Origin: Moniliella sp. 'wahieum'
Lineage: Eukaryota > Basidiomycota > Moniliellomycetes > Moniliellales > Moniliellaceae
Reading direction: 5' to 3'
NCBI GenBank assembly: GCA_003971905.1
Contig: RSEE01000045.1
Coordinates: 450,919-514,918 of the forward strand
DNA: 64,000 nucleotides
Made by a program: the position numbers and the translations under genes. Positions 11,176 to 23,390 of the stretch are shown here, piece by piece. Each line of letters starts with the position of its first letter. Within the stretch, counting starts at the first letter, position 1. The notes under the pieces were generated by a model that saw only the letters and a program-made list of their open reading frames with translations, had not been told where the DNA came from and ran no database searches.

Positions 11176-12648
11176 CACGACCCTCCTTCGTTCACGCCAG
11201 TGAGGCCTTGGACTTTGGATCTGAAACGCGTTCAGTCCTCCGTGAGTACCGTCTCCGTTGGGCAGGGAAGGTCTCCGCCTGGGAAGCCAGCCACCCCGTC
11301 ACAGAACGCTCCCAAGAGCCAGTTTCCCCCTGTTCATGAAGACTCGCGAGTATTGTGCCGCCATGGCGGCCACCAAGATGTCTAAGAATTGCAAAAGCCT
11401 TACTGAGGAGTCATGTTGAAGAGGGTTCTAATCCCTCGCATGTCTCTACCATACTCTTTCGTTTCCAGAAACTTGCTACATCCAGTTAGAAGCGAATGGC
11501 GCGGGGGAAGAGCCACAACCTCCCGACCTGCTGGCGACTCCACTTACTTCCTAATTGTTGCGTTAGTAGAGCAAACAGCTCTGTTAGGCCGGTGAGCGAG
11601 CCTGATCGGCGCAGCATTTCTAGTCTGTCCACCTGCCTTAAGTTCTGTAAATGATATGACTGCAATAGTAGTAGGAGGGAAAAGAAACAAATGAAGTGAC
11701 TGTAAAGAGTCTCGCTGGAGATAGTTCGTAGATGGTTCGTACATCGTTCGGCTTTCATTCATTGCTTTCGTGTTATTTTGAGTGCGGGATCCAGAGGGTG
11801 CTCGACCTATACACAGTTTTTGCCATCCCTGCAGGCGGATGAGTGTAATGCGCGTTTGGCGTAACCAACCTATATACATACCAAGTAACTTTGGTTTTCG
11901 TCGAGGGCAATATAAAGTCGGAGAGTTTTATTACCACCATCATACTAAGGTACCTCTTCTTCATCTTGTTAACTGTCTCCGCGGAAGGGTGTTGGTTGAG
12001 AGCGATGGTGTAATAAACGAGAAGAAATTGTGGCATGAGTCCCTCGACATCGAAGAGGTATTATCAACCAGCCGCGGCCTTCCAATCAGTCCCCCTGAAC
12101 GTCACCAGGAGAATGCAAGTCTGCTCACTTGCCGACGTTGCTTTGCCAGAAAACATCAGATATTGGGGTCGTTACGAGTCTTGCGGCCCTCACTATAGTA
12201 CTCTTACTGTCCAAAGAGGACACACTAAGGGCCACATGCGCCTCAAGTGAGGATGTTGCGCACCTGAGGCGGTCGAGTCTCCAGTATTGTAAGGATTAGG
12301 AAACATGCAATGCCGCACCCCTTTTGACGGGAAATCGCCTAGACCGCTCAGGCCACAGTAACCCCACCCTCCACTCCATATTCGTTACCTCTGCCACTGG
12401 CTTGATCTGATCTGCCGCGGTTAATCTGCCGTCATGACTTCTTGTATTCTTCTCCCTCTTGTTGTTCGCTGCATGCAGACGATGTGACTCGTGTGGCTCC
12501 CATATATCGGTCTTGTTAATCATCATAGAGAGGTCCACCATAACACAACTTGAGTTGCACGGATGATGCTTATGGCTCCTCGGCTCTGGGACAGTATGCA
12601 ACTAACAGAGAATCCTTAGTGTGCTAGTTCCATCAAGGGAAGGGCGAC
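11176..12648. other. Spacer with no confirmed gene
   Basis: Begins with the continuation of a 145-residue frame (10948-11385) that opens inside the dispersed repeat. A tRNA-like T arm lies near 11426-11452. The rest has no recognisable coding. The end nearest BolA includes a likely short downstream BolA exon (see that entry). Confidence 0.4.
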
Positions 12649-13056
12649 TTACTTGAGAAGTCCGTGAATGTCCTTGATGATGCTCTTCAGATCCGCCTGA
12701 ACGAGGCGATGCTGCTTAAGAGTCGATAGCCCTTGGAAGTGTTTGGACTTGATGACAATCGTGTAGAATGCCCCACAGCCTCCTGACACATCGGTAACAC
12801 TCACCATCGAGGGTGAAAATTTGGCCTCCAAAATGGAGATAATTTGCTTCTCCCCCTGCGTCTGCTCCCCTCAGCCGGTGCAGCAGGCGACGATTCAACC
12901 TCAACCCCAATAGGTTCAGCGCGGCGAATGGAGGAGACGCTGAGTGGCCTTGCACCATGGGACGAGGATTCAGCCTGCAGCTGAGCCCAGCACAAAACGT
13001 GACCGAATCGCACTGCGCGTAGCCCTGACAAGCGGTACAGAAAGGCGCAGCGACAT
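12649..13056 (-). CDS. BOL3: Mitochondrial BolA-like protein (BOL3/Aim1 type)
   Basis: Mitochondrial BolA proteins help deliver [4Fe-4S] clusters with glutaredoxin and NFU. The ATG at 13056 starts MSLRLSVPLVRATRSAIRSR, an Arg-rich amphipathic presequence lacking acidic residues, as expected for mitochondrial import. After one or two single-base shifts (about 12970 and 12880) the BolA fold follows: GEKQIISILEAKFSP, VTDVSGGCGAFYTIVI and the hallmark FQGLSTLKQHRLVQADLK. The unspliced frame stops after HGLLK. A GTAAGT donor at 12652 and TTAG acceptor at 12602 would instead join to sequence reading QLHTVPEP, a typical BolA C-terminus (IHGLQLxTxPE), so the real end is probably near 12575. The invariant Cys of the GCG motif is present. 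Confidence 0.83.
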
Positions 13057-13437
13057 ACCGAACCAGAACGGGTTGAGGTGGTGGCAATATTCGTCCTGGG
13101 ACCCGCTAATGTCCGCAGCGAGAAGGTGGCGCTTGGGTAAGTGGATCATCGATGTCATTTGCCGTGACAAAATGCAATGTTGAAACCCCGGGAGGTTTAC
13201 TTATCTGCATGGATGAATCCGTAGCATCCTGTAAGTACTTCGTCCTTTACATCGGCTCTCCAACCTGTGCACCCACACTGCTTTTCACAGTAGCAGGCCT
13301 CCCTTGAGCTCGATAACATCTATAAGGAGGTATTTCATCGAATGTTACAGCAGTCCAAAAGACAATTCATCCAATGTCTGGAAAGGAGGAAAGACCCCTC
13401 CATCTCTAATACCACGTACGGAATGTTCAACAGGGTG

Positions 13438-16026
13438 TTACAAGTCCTCGTGGGCCACCGACGTGGGCGTCTCGACCACATCCGAGCTGACCGTAGCCGA
13501 CACAGGGGGAGTAGATGAGATAGAGGCCGCGAGCGGTTGCTCCGTAAGAATTTCCACCACCTCAGGCACCTCCGAGGCGGCCTTTGTGGCAGAAGCACCG
13601 GGGGGCGGAAGCTCCTCCGTAGCCTCAGCCGGCGCAGGCTCAGTCGGCTTGGTCGGCGTTAGATCCTCCGAGCTTGCCTCCTCCGAGGTCACGGCCGGAA
13701 CCACCTCCGGTTCAGGAGTAGTCACAGGAACAATAGGGATACTCTTCTCTGCTGCGACCGCAGATGCCGATGCCACCGATGCCGTTGCGGCCTGTGCAGC
13801 GAATGACGCACTTAGTGCGGCTTCTTCCGTCCCCACAGGCTGGACAACACTTGTCGTGCCCACATGGAATTGTGGCTCTTCCGCAGCTGAGGCAGGTGTC
13901 GGCGCTTCAGCGAAGAGAGTCTTAGTGCCGAGCTCTTCCCCAGCCGTCGGCTCGGTCTCCAGGTGAGAGGTCAATCTGCTCCGCTTGGTGCTCCTTCACT
14001 TCACTTTCCACCTCTTCTGCTGCGTCGATGCGGGTAGTGGTGTCAATCTCAGGAGGTGGACCAACGTATAGGTCCTCATCCGAGTTTTCGGGAACAATCT
14101 CCTCCCATCCCAGACTCTCACGAGCTTTAGAAGCCGCATCAAGAAGAGCACGAGGAATCTGGGTCTGTATGTCCTTGGCCGCATCTGCGATTCGTTTAAG
14201 GGCGTCGAGAGCGAGGACGTGTCGCTTTAACCCCTCTTCGGGAGAAACGACGACTCTTTCGGTTGACGGCGCAGCTCCTCAATGCCCACGGCGCCGTACC
14301 GGCGGATTGCTTCTGCTGCAGCCGAGTAAAGAAGGCCAGTCCGCTGTTGTAGGTCTGCTACATGCATCACCACATCCGGAGCAGCCTTGTTGGGGTCCAC
14401 AACATCCAAGTCAGCCTTGACAGGCTTACCACGGTAGAGGACATCCTCAATTTCGGCGCGATAGAGTTTGGCGCGCATTTGCATGTTCAAGTCCCAGCGA
14501 CCAAAGCGGGTAACCGTCTCGCTATACTTGGCCTGGGACATGAGCCGTTGCTGGAATGATGTTGCAGCATCGACAAATTGCAGGACATCATCAGCCGACT
14601 TGATTGTCGACGCCTTCTCGCCGCCTCGTCAAGTTCGGTGATCACGGACTGGAGCTCCTTGCGCAGCTGCGCACCCTCGGCCAAGAGCTTGTTTTGCTCG
14701 CGCTTAAGCCCTTGCTTGGCAATCTCCACCCTTTCCTCGACCGGACGCGGGTCTTTGGCCGAAGACAAGGCCTCAAACCGCCGCTCCAAGCGGGCAATTG
14801 CTGCACCAGCCTCGCTGTCCACAAAGTCGGCCGTAAGTGTGGCGAAACGAACAGGCAAGTCAGCAATGGTACTGTCTCGCAGATTCACAATCCGGTCGGT
14901 CCAAGTCTTGTACGACTTGCGAATGTGCTCTGTCAGCCCCACCTCCCACAAGTTAAGACGGTCATAGGTTGTTGCCTCCTCCTCCTTACGAAGCTCCTCC
15001 TTGCGTGCCATCTCTTCTGCTTGCTCGCCCAGAATTTGAGCACGGATCTTGGCAGTCAACGATTCCAGGAACGCGGGGTCGGGCTCTTGACTCCGGGGTT
15101 GCGCCCATGTCGCAGCCTTTTCTGAGACTTGACTGTACCATCCAGAAATGAGGAGGCCGAGAGATTGCAAGCGGGTCGAGGCAATGGCCTCACGAGTGCG
15201 TAGTGCTGATTGACTCTCCCAGAGTTTCGTCCCAAGCGAACGTAGGTGGGGCAGGACATAGGTGGCGTACGTGCGAGCAATTGTGGGAAACAGACGGTGG
15301 ACCAATAGCGAGTAAGTGGTTCGGGCCGCCCGCGCCAGATGTGGATGGGCATGAACCATATACGCCTTCCACCCCGCACGAGCACTCGCATCCACGTGGG
15401 AATGTACAGCAGCCACATAGTGGTGCACGTCACGCCAGTACATGTCGTTTGTATCCCAACTCAGTTTTGAGGTTACTTAGGTGCGGATCGATGGCAGCAT
15501 GGAACCTAGAAGCATAAGGAGCAGCCCAAGACGAGGCTGCATTGCTAAGGTGTGCTTGAACGGGCGCCACATGGGCACGGTAGAGCCCACTGCCAGTATG
15601 GCGGATCGCCTTGGCCGCTGGAGCAGTGACACGGTATCCGGCCTGGGCAAAAGGCGTAACTGCAGCCCATATGGCGCTGCTCGTTCATCCAGCGCTTGGG
15701 CATAGGGGCCCAAATGTGGACCAAGCACCTCGCTCGTCGAAGCAAGGGTGCGGCAGAGTCCGCGAGGGTCGGCAGCATTGTACGTGAATGAAAAGGGGTA
15801 GCGGGGCAGGTCCACAGGGACATGTAGAGGGTGTACAGGATGCCCAAGCGCAAGAGGTGGCGTATCAGACTCCTCCCGGCCCGACGCTGAGGCAGAGGTT
15901 CATATCGCGCCTGGGGCTTGGAGGCGGATGACTTGGGGGAGCGGCAGGAGGACGGAGCGCAGTGGCGGCCTGGCGATCCGCATCTGCGGCGGGGGGGGAG
16001 TGGCGATGGCGCGGAGGATGCGACAT
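13438..16026 (-). CDS. Coiled-coil membrane protein, possibly She10-like
   Basis: The proposed start is ATG at 16026 (MSHPPRHRHSPP). After a shift comes one hydrophobic segment, RHLLRLGILYTLYMSLW (about 15810-15870), likely a signal anchor. Then come repeated amphipathic stretches with regularly spaced Pro and aromatic residues (PHLARAARTTYSLLVH, LFPTIARTYATYVLPHL) and a long charged coiled coil (about 14560-15050: EEMARKEELRKEEE, VEERVEIAKQGLKREQNK). A helical domain follows (RFGRWDLNMQMRAKLYRAEI), then an Ala/Pro/Glu/Thr-rich tail ending VAHEDL. The order (N-terminal anchor, amphipathic repeats, coiled coil) resembles fungal She10/Osw7-type proteins, but I see no decisive motif. Several one-base shifts are present, for instance near 15815, 14560 and 13980. 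Confidence 0.5.
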
Positions 16027-17865
16027 GGCGTCGGGAACCGCAACCGGGTGAAGCGGCGGTGGTGGTCAAGCGCTCGTGCGCGCTCGCAAGTGGCTGCTGG
16101 CCGGAGACTGTCGAGTGCGAACCACTGGCGACGGTCACCGTTCATCACACTGGCCCTGCGCCTGGCTACGTCATGGGCCAGCAGCCACGTGGAAGGAACT
16201 GGGGTGATCATGTGATAGGGTTGCACTTCGGTTGCTTCTCTTCCGACTACGACTGGGGCAGAGGCGCTGGCTGATGGCTGCAGTAGGTGATTGGCACCAG
16301 CGGCACAGACCACCGCACGGTCCCGTCCTCATCGAATACTTCTGGCTAGTACCGATGTGGATGATCGATAAATATTGATGAGGCTGGGCCGATCTGCCAG
16401 CCCGCAGGGGAAACAAAATCTCCGTCTACAACACTTGCCGTCAAATGCCTAGCAGCCGTCAGTGTCACTTTCGCCTGCTTCAATGGCAACGCTCGTGCTC
16501 AGCCTTTTGCGGACTTGACTTTTGAAGCCCGAGGTCTACAGATTTGCGGCCGACAAAAAAAAGGTCCACGGCTTTTTAAGTGACGAAGGCTGCTTGCTTG
16601 CAACGCCAGAGGAGGCGTGTGGTTCCTTTTGCGTTGCCATTGCTGCTCAAGGCTTCCGTATTGAGTGAACTAAACAGAGTACCCTGCTCATTGACGGTCG
16701 AATGTGAGCAGCGTGTATAGTCAAGGATGCACGCGACATGGTGCTTGCGCCTGGCCAACATGATAGCTTGAGCGCGATCAACGTCGCTCTCGGAACGCAT
16801 GTTTATTGCCCAGGTTAGTGCGCCCCTTGCACCTCACTGTGATTAGGCTCTCGTCTCATATAAAGGCTGGCGAGTGTATCGCCACCACCTTCCTCGTCCA
16901 GATTCTGCACTTCCTTTTTTGGCATGAGGTTTAACACTGCAATCCTACTTTCATGAAGGGAATTAAGATCACAGCGTGGTCGGTGTCACTGGGCGCCGAC
17001 GACTGAGAGAACAATCGTTAGCCTCTTTCCCCCCTACCAAGCGCCCACGGGCCCACAGTCATATGTGCAAACCCCGCAGGGCAAAGGCAACCATTCTATA
17101 TGATGTTGTGCTTCGTTACATTGGTCTCTTTTAGGAGTGATGGCTGCGGTGCGCAATGTTGGGAAGAGAGACCACAGCCTCTCGAGAAGGGAAGCTCTAG
17201 CCGACGGGCAACGCAACGAGCGGGTGGGGAGTTGGCTAGCGACGCTGCGCACATGGGCTCATACTTTCCGGGGAATATTAGGTGAATGGAGAGGATATGT
17301 TTCTAAAGTGAGGTGTAGAAGTAGCCGCTATGCGAGAGTCATGCGAAAAGGGTCGAGTCTTACATAGCCGAGGTACCGTCCGGGCGGTAAGAGAGGTATA
17401 TATGTTGGTGCTGTCTCAACCATCGGGGAAGGAGGGTGTGATAGAGTCCTCTTCACCCCATCTGCACCCACTAGTCACTGTAGCTGCCTCTCCATCGCAA
17501 TATCCAGATCCAATATAGGGGAGGCATTTCAAACAGTGAGCGTCAGGTCATACGGTGTATGTTGATATGCGGGCAACTAACCTCTCTCTACTCTCCGAGT
17601 TTTTTTGTTGTCCCCAACTCTGAACGCACTACATCTAGTCTTTAACATAGAGACGCAAACACTTATAAGCCAGTCATGCGGGTCATGGAGACCGCTGGTA
17701 GTAACCAAAGAGCACTCAGCCACAGGATAAATAATACAGAACAAAAATGCGTATGGATAGTAGGTGGGTATACCTCCGTAATCAGGGCGATCAGCTCGTA
17801 CCGCCATCACATAAGAAGCCAAGACTCAAAAGCCCACCCTTGCCTCCTCATCGCCTGCCTTCTCC
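16027..17865. other. Spacer with a promoter-like site, no confirmed gene
   Basis: No conserved coding stretch was recognised on either strand. A TATA box at 16859-16864 sits 60 bp before a pyrimidine-rich tract and an ATG (16924). Confidence 0.4.
16859..16956 (+). promoter_or_regulatory. TATAAA box, pyrimidine tract and short signal-peptide-like ORF
   Basis: TATAAA at 16859-16864 is followed by a C/T-rich leader and ATG at 16924, opening MRFNTAILLS then TGA. The layout is that of a fungal secreted-protein gene whose frame is lost after the first ten residues. Speculative: it could be a decayed gene or chance. Confidence 0.25.
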
Positions 17866-19080
17866 TCAGGCATCAGATGCCGCTGTGAAGCAGCTGAACG
17901 TTCGTCCATGTGCATGACTTGGGTCTCGACCGTAAATGGGACAACGCCCATGTTGTGTCTGTGGGAGGGGTTGGACGGAAATGGGTAATGGAACTGTTCT
18001 CACAACCCTTGATCCCCGAAGTATTTTCCAACTCAACTTGATCAGCGATGACGTGGGTGCTATATCCACCTGGATCGCCGACAGGCCTTCCTTCGCTCTC
18101 CCACTGCCCGAGTTCGAAAAAGAGGATAGGACACCTTTCAAGTCCATGTTTCCTCCCAGCTTCAGCAGCACGAGACGGTACGCACAAATTGAGGTGCAGG
18201 CGTTGGCTAGGGAGCCGTTGATGTCGGAATAAAGCCAGTTTTTGCTAAAGAAGAGCGCATTCAGCAAATTGACGCCCAGGGCACAGCAAAAGTAAATCAA
18301 TCCGTCAGCCATGAGACGTTGCTGGACCACCTTGGTGAGCATTGTTCGTTTGCTCAGCTTGAAGTTCCAATGGGCATCCAAAAAGAATGACCCAAAGGCG
18401 AGCAATGTAATGATCGTATCGTAGACGATGTTGGTGACATAGTAGACCCAGGGAACCTCATGACCGGGCATAGCGAACACACACACACCATGTTAAGAGC
18501 ATGAGGACGAAACCAGTTATTAAGGGCCATATTGACCGAGAGTTGGGCAGACCACAGGATAGCGACGATGACCATGATGTATCGGTTTCGGCGCCACATT
18601 GCCCAGGTGCGCACGGAAAAAATGAAGGATGCGGAAGAAGTAATTACGCTACCAAGAAAGATGGAAGCACGACCCACATTGTAACACTCTTTGGTCGTCC
18701 AGGACTTACTCCGGACAACATGGATGTAGAGTCCCAAGCAAATTGGGGCAGTGTAACGTGCGACAATAAAGGCTGGCGTGACGAGCCATTTGAATCCCCG
18801 TTTGTAGTACATTTGCAGTTCAGCAGGAAATGTAAGTAGGATGCTGCCATGAGGATACCAGTTAGCGCGGGTTGGGCACAAGAGAGATGAGCCGAGAGGA
18901 GTGAGCGAGGGGAGATAGAGAAGCAAATACGTACTCCCACAGCAGGAAAGCTAGGGCAGCCGAGATGTACATCCCTCGCACCAGGTCCTGCTCCAAAATG
19001 GCAGTGGGGATAAGAGGGGGCAGCTGTACCCTTACTCCGGGTGGGGCAGGCAGCAGCAATTGGGATGCGTTGTCCGCCAT
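17866..19080 (-). CDS. DUF6533-domain multi-pass membrane protein
   Basis: The protein starts MADNASQLLLPAPPGV at 19080. The first helix (YISAALAFLLW) ends at an intron GTACGTATT...GGCAG. Splicing gives LLWDILLTFPAELQMYYKR, matching the Agaricomycete DUF6533 pattern (a Tyr/Trp-Asp-x-Leu-Leu-Thr-hydrophobic-Pro-x-Glu motif). More helices follow: LVTPAFIVARYTAPICLGLYI, ASIFLGSVITSSASFIFSV, MVIVAILWSAQLSVNMAL, VYYVTNIVYDTIITLLAFGSF and LIYFCCALGVNLLNALFF, about six or seven in total. The C-terminus is hydrophilic. A second intron or shift lies near 18490. DUF6533 proteins form large families in mushroom-forming fungi; their function is unknown. Confidence 0.8.
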
Positions 19081-21443
19081 GGTTGGAGGTGATGCAGGTG
19101 GTTGGAGGTGATGAAGAGAGCGAGAGCGGGAGGTGGGGATGCTGGTGCTGAGGGTTGGAAAGAGACTAAGAGCCTTGTGAAGCTATAAGGCCCAAAGGCC
19201 CAAAAGAAACGCATCGTAACGCTAACGCGAATTCTCCTCATACAGGAAACATATGTGCAGGCACAATAGAGACAATAGAGGCGAAATCTCGTTGAAATCG
19301 TTGATCAGTATCAGTACACCAGTACACAGCAGTAAAACGTAAAGACAGTAATCGAGTAATCGAGCTAATCCTCAACAGTTTCTCGGTTCTCAGTCAGGCT
19401 CAGCGCGCGCTCAGCCAGCCACGGAACGTGGAACGTTCAGCACGTTCAGCGGATATGTCACTAGAGCACAGTGCCCTCTCACTCGGTACCGGGGTACCAA
19501 TGAGTAACTCAATACTCAGACATACTCAGCACTCTCAGTACTGAACGTAACTCGGTTCAGACGTTCTGGCCTCAGGGAGTACGTCTGCGTACTGAGTCGG
19601 AGTCATCAGATCTCAGACCCTGTGCGACTCAATGTTTCAGCGATCTTTCGATCATCGATCCCAACGCCTCAACGATCTCGACGTATGCCTATGTATAGTC
19701 ACCGGTCACCGCACTCACCAACTGAGTGCTCTGATCGGCAGCCTAAGTGCCTGAGCCAAGGCGTGGGTGACCGATGTGACCGGTGACCGGTTCAAGTAGA
19801 GCCGCTCGTTAGCCGCCCTGATCCATTATACCCATTGGCGCCACACCACCACGCACCATGCATGATTAGTGAGAGACCGAGTAACGGGGTATTATGCAAG
19901 TACCAAGTACTGGATGCTTTCCTGTACTGTCGGGACTGGGTACTGGCGCCCGGACGCAGACTATGCCACCCTTTCCCCACACCTGTCACTGCTGGAGCCC
20001 ATCACTTGATCCGTTTGGATTGAGCCTTGCGCGTGCGATGGACCCATTGGTAGCGGCTCGCGCGATAGGAGTTGGAGATGATATATTGTGAGAGTTATCG
20101 GTGACTGGGTGGCTGGGCCCGCGTCCGGCCTTCCGCCATGCTGCGGGAGGGACAGTGGAACGGGTTGTTGGACCCGCGGCGCCGCCTCTCGGCGCAGCAC
20201 ATGTCCCGCCTAGCCACGTGGCATCGAAGACTGTGATACACTGATGGGCTCTGGGCCACTGGGGCCAAGAGCGCAGCTTCAAGCTGCTACGCACCAAGCT
20301 CTTGCAGCATTTCCAAAAGCGGCTACTCCTACCAATACGTACATTCCATTTTTGCTTCAAGCGTCGCCTGTCACACTAGTCACACATTTCACACCACATG
20401 GGGCGGAGAGGCTGCTCCACACAGAACCCTATCACCAGATCACTAGCTTTCTCGCACAATGCATAATAACTTCATGCATGTCTCATGTTTCCCTAGCACT
20501 ATGAGTCAGGTCCTCACTGGCGTAACTCTGTGGCACTATAGCTTTCCATTAAACTTCTAATTAAAAGCTGCCAATCTCGACCTTCTTCAAAAGATTCATC
20601 GACACACCACACCGAAGTATTTACAGAACGCCTCCATCCCCGCAAAGCCATTTCTTTGCAATCCACAAGCCACATCCTACCACACCAGCATTCTCTCTTA
20701 CATATTAATGCACACAAGCGCTATTTGAAGATGATATTATCGATCGATATCTCGATTATCCTTGCATCATGCATCATGAATCGAATCAATCACTAATCTC
20801 TTCATTGTGCAGGTAAGAATTGGCCGAACGTATACACCTTCTCGGCCCGATTTTTTCGAGTATTTTATATCTTGTCGATATATCATGGTTTAAACCAATG
20901 GGACGAAGGTGTGCGGACGGGCACGGGCTCCCGGGTGATTCCGCCCGGGTTCCGTTCCTCGTCCGGCGGGTTCCGCTCTTCCTTCTTGTCATCCATCTGT
21001 TTACACTTCTGTCTGTCTGTCTGTCTGCGCTGCACCCGCACAGAATTTACCTTCCTTTCACCACCATCATGCATCATGGCTTCAAGTTTTTCATCCGTAT
21101 CCACTTGCGCGGCATCCCCGCTTGGAGACGAATGGCGGCTGCCAGAGGGTCCAAACCAGCATCGCCGGACCTGACCTACCCTCAGGCCTCAGCCTCACCA
21201 GTGAGCTCACTGCTGAGGCTCAGCTGAGCGCGTTGAGCGATCAGTGAGCGAGATGATTCATGATCGGTGATCGATGATACAGAAGGACCGAGAAATGGCC
21301 GAAGTCCAACGATTGCTGCCGTCTTCTACCCACCAAAAAGTGTGCAACCCTACTGCTCCCCGACCTGCACGTGACGGGGGGGGCTGCGCCAACTATCGGG
21401 CATATGACAGAGTCGCGTGGACGCGTCCCTCCACCCACTTAAA
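19081..21443. other. Gene-poor stretch
   Basis: Includes the island at 19310-19760, a smaller one near 21180-21270, AT-rich patches (20700-20890) and a short TGTC run near 21010. No recognisable genes. Confidence 0.5.
19310..19760. repeat. Island of short palindromic and overlapping motifs
   Basis: Dense local repetition of short self-complementary words: GGAACGTGGAACGTTC, GGTACCGGGGTACC, TGAGTAACTC, ACTCAGCACTCTCAGTACTG, TACGTCTGCGTAC, GGTCACCGGTCACC. It is unlike coding DNA and unlike simple microsatellites. Similar islands recur elsewhere in the window. Confidence 0.6.
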
Positions 21444-22034
21444 ATGCCCCCTACCCGTACTCACCGCCGGTGCCCCCATTGCGGCACCAACGACCACACT
21501 GGCACACGGTGCCCCTTCAATCCACTCCCACGTTTGTGCCCCCACGGCCGTCGACCTGGCTACAAGGCTGCCGCGGAGCGGTGGAGCAAGGAGAGACGTG
21601 GAAAGCAATTGGGTCTTTGCGACAAAAATAAGGTGGGGGGGGGAAGGACAAGAAGAGGGGGGGAAGACAAGAAGAGAGGGGGGACAAAGGGGATTGGTGG
21701 AAGGATGGAGTAAGGATGATCGATGGTCCAGAGGTGGCGGGCTCGATCCATGTAACGTGAATTACGACGACCCTGTCGCAGGCGGGCCCTGCCAGGGGCT
21801 CACTCAGGTTGGTGGGGTACAGTCCCTTACGTGAAAGACGGCTCACGGTAGTGTCGAGCTTGGGCTATCCGAGCGAGGAGAGAAGCCTTTGGGCGTGAAG
21901 CCGAGGCGGCTGCACGCGTGGCAAGGCTGCGTATACGCCGGCTGGAGGGTAGTAACGTGCCTGTTGAAGCCTCCGGGGCTGAGAGACGGGTAGATGCAGT
22001 GGAGCGGACAGACACTGCCAGGGCTGAGGCATGA
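21444..22034 (+). CDS. Candidate CCHC zinc-knuckle protein with a coiled coil (possibly decayed)
   Basis: ATG at 21444 gives MPPTRTHRRCPHCGTNDHTG, in which C10-X2-C13-X4-H18-X4-C23 is an exact retroviral-type zinc knuckle. A basic stretch follows (LCPHGRRPGYKAAAERW). That frame runs into a purine-rich GGGGAAG-like tract and stops at 21713. In another frame, 21864-22034 encodes a clear charged coiled coil (RARREAFGREAEAAARVAR, AERRVDAVERTDTARAEA). The two parts may be exons or frameshifted pieces of one gene. Zinc knuckles occur in retroelement Gag proteins and in nucleic-acid-binding host proteins. I see no RT, integrase or transposase nearby, so the class is open. Confidence 0.4.
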
Positions 22035-22734
22035 TGGCAGTGGTGTCAAAGGAACCCACGCGACATGCTGTGGTATGGAGAACCGACGCGGCTGATGGAA
22101 GGCTCACGCGACTGGGCCGATGGAAAGTTGAAGGACGAGGTTGGATGATGAAGATGATGCAGCTACTAAGTGGAGACGAGAGGTTGCCTGTATTACTGAA
22201 TCATTGGCTGGAAACGTTCAGGAGTTGGACAGGAAAGCGGGAAGGACGAGAACGGAAGGTGGGAAAGGATCCCCACCATCGAGGATGCTGACTGTTGGTT
22301 GGCCCCTTTTTAGTAACCCCCTTCTGTCTAAGCCCCATCGCACTGGGATAGATGTTGACAGAGCGAAGCAGACGAAGCTGCTACAGAGTGCGACTTTTGG
22401 GAGCACTCGCGATCTATGATGAGCTGCAAAGCAGCCTTCAGACAGGCGTGAAGGCAAAGGGGTGACCACAAGTCTATACAAGCATCTGAAGGAAAGCAGG
22501 CAGAGAGAAGAAGGGAGATGGAGCGAGCAAGGCGTGCGCGGCCTGCGAGCGGAACTCTTTCGACCGGCTAAGCGAGAGCGTCACCGATTCACTGAGGGGT
22601 GCAGGGGAGGCCTAGCACTACCACCCCAACGAAGCAAGCGGAGGCTGCGAAGGGACTAAGAATATCATCCGATAGCACTTCCTCGTAGTCCATGGAGAGA
22701 CTACACCTAGTACAGAAAACTATGCCTCTCGCAG

Positions 22735-23390
22735 TGAAGCGCATTCTCAGAACACAAACACGCCACAGTCGCCGTCACAGTCAATTAGTCACTAGTCCCT
22801 AGTGGCTGCTTCAATGTCACATGTCACGTGTCACTAGATCACATGTCACATGTCAGATCGACTGTGGCGTCGGCGCCAACGGCCCCAGGGGTTACCGGTT
22901 AGGGATTAATGCATGTTAATGCTTAACCGGTTAGGCCGAAGGCCTAAGGCCGTTACGGTATAAACGGTGGCAATAAAAACGACCCCCCTTTCACGGACTC
23001 CGTCTGCTTCGAGCGGCCCAGGATGCAGGATCTCATGCTAAGCTTTCATGCTTTAACGTTTAATGTTTAACGTTTAACGTTTAACCTAGAGCAGGAAGCG
23101 CTTCAAGCTTCTGAGATATAGTAACCATCCCTATAGAGTAAACACTAAGCATTAGTCACTAGTACCGAGTAAGTCACTAATGACCTAGTGACGCTCACTA
23201 GTCACTATTGGTAACTGTGCGGGGAAATTATAAAGGGTATAATCAGTAACCGATTACGGTAACCGACAACCCTCCCTAAAACTCAGAGCGGCCGAGGCCT
23301 GCTGAGCCAACAGGCTGGGGCTCAGCTTGAGGCCGGAGTGCCTACTGAGCCAGGCCCTGAGCGCTGAGAGTCTCAGCGGCTCAGGACCGC
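22735..23390. repeat. Largest palindromic-motif island
   Basis: Contains CACATGTCACATGTCA-type runs, TTTAACGTTTAATG with repeated GTTTAAC units near 23052-23085, GTCACTAGT/AGTCACTAATGACC near 23150-23210, GGTTAGGCCGAAGGCCTAAGGCC near 22930 and CTGAGCC/GGCTCAG-type words near 23290-23390. Coding potential is absent. Confidence 0.65.

Noticed and set aside
21731-21760. Possible tRNA T arm (GGCGGGCTCGATCC)
   Set aside because: No matching acceptor or anticodon arm could be folded around it.
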